From the NCBI GenBank assembly GCA_035289745.1, contig DATDWF010000045.1:1-7678 (forward strand): a stretch of 7,678 nt of DNA, in the 5' to 3' direction. Below, piece after piece: positions 4,726 to 7,678 of the stretch (within the stretch, counting starts at the first letter, position 1; every line of letters begins with the position of its first letter). The position numbers and the translations under genes were made by a program. This DNA comes from JAUYQE01 sp035289745. GTDB lineage: Archaea > Nanobdellota > Nanobdellia > Woesearchaeales > GW2011-AR9. The notes under the pieces are model-generated. The model did not search any database and had not been told where the DNA came from. It worked only from the letters and a program-made list of their open reading frames with translations.

Positions 4726-6225
4726 ATGTCCAAAACATTAGAAGCATGTTTACAGGAAAATGCTGCTCGAGAAACTAAGCGGCGGCAGCGTATTGCTACT
4801 TTAGCACAGCAAGAAGAGCACCTACGGCAAGCGTTCCAGCGCATCAAAGAACAACGCCAGACTGCCCTTATCGAGCAAGCGCAGGCTCCTTCTGCTGAAG
4901 AGCTGTACTGGCAGCATGTAGCTGAAAATGCGCAGCAGCTGCAAGAGCGCAGCACGGCTATGGCGGGCTGGAGAAGTACGGCTGCAGAAGACGAACGGCT
5001 TATTGCGCTTTATGAAGCAAATAAAGATATTCCAGTTATTTCTTCGTCTTTAAAAGAAGCATACGAAGCTGCCGTGCAGCGAAAAGGAGTATTGAAAGAA
5101 CCGGTGCTTGCAGAAATTGCCCTCCGCATGATACCCTATGGAGGGGGAGAAGCATACCTGCTAAGTTTGCCCGTTCCTATTGGAAAAACGGAAGGGCTGG
5201 CTGAAGAAATGCGGGCTCACGTTGAAGAGGTTCTTGAACAAAACAAAGTTAGGCGTAATAACTACATAGGGCATGAGCTGCAAAGCTACACCCTTCTTTC
5301 CATCAATCCAAAATGCCACCCTGAAAAGTTGGAAGGGCTCTTGAAGGAGCTTCGGGAAGTGGTACCAGAATCCTTGGGAAAAGCAAACGTGCAATGGGTG
5401 GTGAGCGATGTGCGAAAACTGGTAACGGAAAAGAAAGGTGAACAACTACTGAAAAAAGCAGCAGAAACCGTTGAAGAGGGAAATTCTGGGGAAGAAATGC
5501 CTGACGAATACCTCTCTCCAAGAGATGCAGAAGAACTTACTGGTTTGGATCAAAGTACACTCTGTGCCCACTATCAGGCCAAAGAAGGGCCGATTAAAAG
5601 GAAGTATACCTTCGATCCCGCAATTGGAAAGAATCGGGTTAGCCTGAGCAGGAGATCATTGGAAGCATTTGTGCAAGCTCGAGGTGGGCGAGGAGATTTG
5701 CGACACAAAAAAAGAGCTGCTGCGCCTGCTCAAGAAGAAAGAGCGACACGGGGCTATTCGACTATCGAAGACGTTTTGGGCGAACGGCAATACATTACGC
5801 TCAAAGAAGCGGGAGCTATTCTCGATTGTGCATCGACAACATTTTATTCAGAGCGTTTCATTGACTTCAAAAAAGGGCCAATAAGGACAATTGTAGGCGA
5901 AGCCACGCAAGGGAAAATTCTAAATATGCGATTAAGAACAGATGCGCGCCTCCTGGAACTATCTTCGCTTCTGGAGTTTGCCCAGCAACGCCATGAGCAA
6001 GCCAACCAAGTCTACACCGAGCAAGAAGCGGTCACGTATCTGCTCAGCACGATTGCCGGATGGAACGATGCTGGTGCCATGAAGAGGCCAGCAGTTCATC
6101 CTGACAAGCTCATTGGAGCACTTCATGATAAGCGGACAATTGCTGGAACTGATGGGATAACGTACTATTCCGGAACCGTTTTATCAAATATTCTGCAGCG
6201 ATTCAGCCCGGAAGTTTATCAGTGA
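4726..6225 (+). CDS. Coiled-coil protein with three excisionase/MerR-like helix-turn-helix modules
   Basis: This 499-residue soluble protein is not a family I can name. Residues 1 to about 95 form a Gln/Glu/Arg-rich coiled coil. A mixed alpha/beta middle region (127-237) contains IPYGGGEAYLLSLPVPIG and SYTLLSINPKC. The C-terminal half appears to hold three related modules. Module 1 (262-319) reads YLSPRDAEELTGLDQSTLCAHYQ…VSLSRRSLEAFVQAR, close to the excisionase/MerR-type pattern of an N-terminal helix-turn-helix followed by a wing and an 'S-x-x-x-L-E-x-F' helix. Module 2 (356-423) repeats this as YITLKEAGAILDCASTTFYSE…LLELSSLLEFAQQR. Module 3 (429-494) is more divergent: VYTEQEAVTYLL…ITYYSGTVLSNILQRF. 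DNA binding is therefore inferred; the coiled coil suggests oligomerisation. ATG 4726 is preferred over TTG 4708 on promoter spacing. It is divergent from the PIN gene. Confidence 0.75.
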   Translation: MSKTLEACLQENAARETKRRQRIATLAQQEEHLRQAFQRIKEQRQTALIEQAQAPSAEELYWQHVAENAQQLQERSTAMAGWRSTAAEDERLIALYEANKDIPVISSSLKEAYEAAVQRKGVLKEPVLAEIALRMIPYGGGEAYLLSLPVPIGKTEGLAEEMRAHVEEVLEQNKVRRNNYIGHELQSYTLLSINPKCHPEKLEGLLKELREVVPESLGKANVQWVVSDVRKLVTEKKGEQLLKKAAETVEEGNSGEEMPDEYLSPRDAEELTGLDQSTLCAHYQAKEGPIKRKYTFDPAIGKNRVSLSRRSLEAFVQARGGRGDLRHKKRAAAPAQEERATRGYSTIEDVLGERQYITLKEAGAILDCASTTFYSERFIDFKKGPIRTIVGEATQGKILNMRLRTDARLLELSSLLEFAQQRHEQANQVYTEQEAVTYLLSTIAGWNDAGAMKRPAVHPDKLIGALHDKRTIAGTDGITYYSGTVLSNILQRFSPEVYQ

Positions 6226-6257
6226 AGTCAACAAAAGTATCGTGAATTTTCTATTAC

Positions 6258-7678
6258 CTACCTTCTCCGCACTTCTCTCTGCACCCCTTCCTGCACCACC
6301 GGCCTCTCCATCTCTCTGATAAACGGAACTTTCTGTTCAAAGAAATTGGTCTGCCGGTTGTCTATGCCATTCTGCCCCCATTGTATCTCGTCAGCGGACC
6401 CTTCCAGCGGGAGGAAAATAAGGCCTCTGTCCATCAGGAAAATGATGTCTGCCTTTTTGTCGGCATTGATATCGTCAACAATGAAATGCTCTGCTTTCCA
6501 GGTATCCGGGATGCTCCAGCGCTGTTTCTCTAAGCCATCTTTATCATAAGCAACTATCCCTGCTACTTCCGATTTCCAATCCAGCAGCTGGCGATATTTG
6601 ATGAGCAGAATTTCTGCGGTGCTGTCTCCATCGCTATCAGCAATATGGGGGTTATACGTCCATTCCTTTTCCACACGCTGGTACTCGGCGATGAACTGCC
6701 CCTCGTCATCGTACATCCCCCAATTATCCAGAAGCCGGATTTTTCCGTCAAAATTTCCCACGAGGAAGTTCCACGGCCCGTAAAATTTGGAGATGATTTC
6801 TCCTGAGAAACGAAGCACAAACACGTTGTCCCCACCAATGATTACATTTGTGCTAGGGATGGTTGAAAGGCCTTCCGCCTGGCGGGCTTGTAGGGGCATT
6901 CTCTCACGGAACTTTTCTTCCCAGACGTTCGTTTCAGCCACCAAGAGAGTACGGATGGCAGATGTTGCGAGCTGAACAGGCCAGCCGGCAACCGGCGAAC
7001 CATCACCATGCCAGGCATAGACCATAAGCGTTTCTGCGGGTTCTTCGGTCATCTCCTCCGTGACCTCTTCGACTATAACCTCTGATACATTTCCTCCAGA
7101 GCCACCACCGCCGGATCCTCCGGAGGAAGAAGAGCTTTCCGTTTCTTCTGATTCTTTTTCAACCATTTCTTCCGCTACGATCAGATCCTCAACCCCATCA
7201 GCATCCAGATCCGCAACCGCCATCAGGGAATTGCCATTTGGGCAGTAAGAACTGGATGGCAGAGTGCCTTTCGGCCAGCCCGTTACCAGCGTACCGTCCT
7301 GCCGGAACAGCCAGATTTTGTTCTTGGTCCGCAGGGCTATCTCCAGCAAGCCATCACCATCAAGATCCGCAAGCGTTGGCCGGCAGCCTTCTTTTCCTGC
7401 ATCGTCGAGAAGGACACGGGTCCTGAATAGGAAAAAAGGAATTCCCCCTTCATCGCGCCAGTATTCTTCGTACGGGTCAAAAATCAGGAGCTTATTCTGT
7501 TCAGAAGTCCATTCCCACGCCTGGGAAACAAATTCGACGATGCCGTCATTGTCTATGTCCGCCGCACTAAGATATTGCCGTTCATACTGTGAGCTGATAA
7601 AGCCGAGAACTGCTTCTCCCTCAGCGTTATATGCGACCTGCAGGTTAAAAGCAGCAGGCCATATCGCGCTATGATCCG
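6258..7678 (-). CDS. FG-GAP/VCBS-repeat beta-propeller-like protein, N-terminus beyond the window
   Basis: The frame is open to the right edge, giving 472 C-terminal residues; a TTG at 7349 is internal because the sequence upstream in the same frame has the same repeats. Each repeat has a D-x-D-x-D-G calcium-loop motif followed by a hydrophobic strand: AADIDNDGIVEFV (7527-7565), LADLDGDGLLEIAL (7332-7373), VADLDADGVEDLIV (7176-7217), and degenerate copies IADSDGDSTAEILL (near 6600-6644) and VDDINADKKADIIFL (6435-6479). Two copies of a G-T/S-x-V-x-GWP motif lie before propeller strands. Such proteins are normally exported and act at the cell surface in adhesion or recognition; the signal peptide would be outside the window. 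A linker interrupts the repeats. The C-terminus is basic (QREVRRR) and shows no membrane anchor. It converges on the HTH gene with a 32-base gap. Confidence 0.85.
   Translation of the reverse strand, partial: DHSAIWPAAFNLQVAYNAEGEAVLGFISSQYERQYLSAADIDNDGIVEFVSQAWEWTSEQNKLLIFDPYEEYWRDEGGIPFFLFRTRVLLDDAGKEGCRPTLADLDGDGLLEIALRTKNKIWLFRQDGTLVTGWPKGTLPSSSYCPNGNSLMAVADLDADGVEDLIVAEEMVEKESEETESSSSSGGSGGGGSGGNVSEVIVEEVTEEMTEEPAETLMVYAWHGDGSPVAGWPVQLATSAIRTLLVAETNVWEEKFRERMPLQARQAEGLSTIPSTNVIIGGDNVFVLRFSGEIISKFYGPWNFLVGNFDGKIRLLDNWGMYDDEGQFIAEYQRVEKEWTYNPHIADSDGDSTAEILLIKYRQLLDWKSEVAGIVAYDKDGLEKQRWSIPDTWKAEHFIVDDINADKKADIIFLMDRGLIFLPLEGSADEIQWGQNGIDNRQTNFFEQKVPFIREMERPVVQEGVQREVRRR
7035..7169 (-). other. 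Acidic and Ser/Gly-rich linker inside the FG-GAP protein
   Basis: About 45 residues break the propeller repeats: a Glu-rich piece (EEMVEKESEETE), a run of five serines and a Gly/Ser stretch, then a second Glu/Val/Thr-rich piece (IVEEVTEEMTEEP). It follows the strand of the third D-x-D-x-D-G repeat and precedes a YAWHGDGSPVAGWP strand, so it looks like a flexible loop inserted in a blade rather than a domain boundary. Confidence 0.6.

Noticed and set aside
6226..6257. Hairpin terminator between the convergent HTH and FG-GAP genes
   Set aside because: Only short T runs are present and no stem could be formed by eye, so no terminator is called.
7347..7349. TTG as the start of the FG-GAP protein
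   Set aside because: Two further D-x-D-x-D-G motifs are encoded across and upstream of this codon in the same open frame.
7264..7674. Plus-strand 136-residue frame opposite the FG-GAP gene
   Set aside because: Antisense to clear repeat-coding sequence; Ser/Arg-rich product with no recognisable features.

Overview
The window is archaeal. The first half carries the conserved archaeal gene order uS4 - uS11 - RpoD - eL18 - uL13 - uS9 - RpoN. eL18, RpoD and RpoN in this arrangement, with archaeal/eukaryotic-type protein sequences, exclude Bacteria. Short leaderless promoters with TTTATAAA boxes about 28-30 bases before ATG agree. A large FG-GAP/VCBS-type surface protein with GWP motifs and short intergenic gaps are compatible with a DPANN-like genome, but that placement is inference.

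Bases 1-3764 (all +) are a translation/transcription operon whose start lies outside the window. The uS4 gene is cut at its 5' end. A small two-membrane-segment protein of unknown function is inserted between uS4 and uS11, where archaea normally have these genes adjacent. The remaining six genes follow at short spacing, with one ATGA stop/start overlap (uL13/uS9) and one Shine-Dalgarno that overlaps a stop codon (uS9/RpoN). The ribosomal proteins belong to the 30S (uS4, uS11, uS9) and 50S (eL18, uL13) subunits. RpoD and RpoN form part of the RNA polymerase assembly platform, so the operon couples ribosome and polymerase supply.

Bases 3765-4725 are more AT-rich and look accessory. They hold an 83-residue helical protein of unknown function, convergent with and overlapping by 8 bases a PIN-domain putative ribonuclease that has all four expected acidic residues. 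Each has its own TATA box. A 121-base divergent promoter region then separates the PIN gene from a 499-residue protein with an N-terminal coiled coil and what read as three successive excisionase/MerR-like helix-turn-helix modules. Short inverted repeats lie between TATA box and start codon at both divergent promoters.

Bases 6258-7678 (-) are the C-terminal 472 residues of a protein with repeated D-x-D-x-D-G calcium-binding-like motifs (FG-GAP/VCBS beta-propeller type), interrupted by an acidic and Ser/Gly-rich linker. Its N-terminus lies beyond the right edge. No rRNA, tRNA, CRISPR array or insertion sequence was seen.
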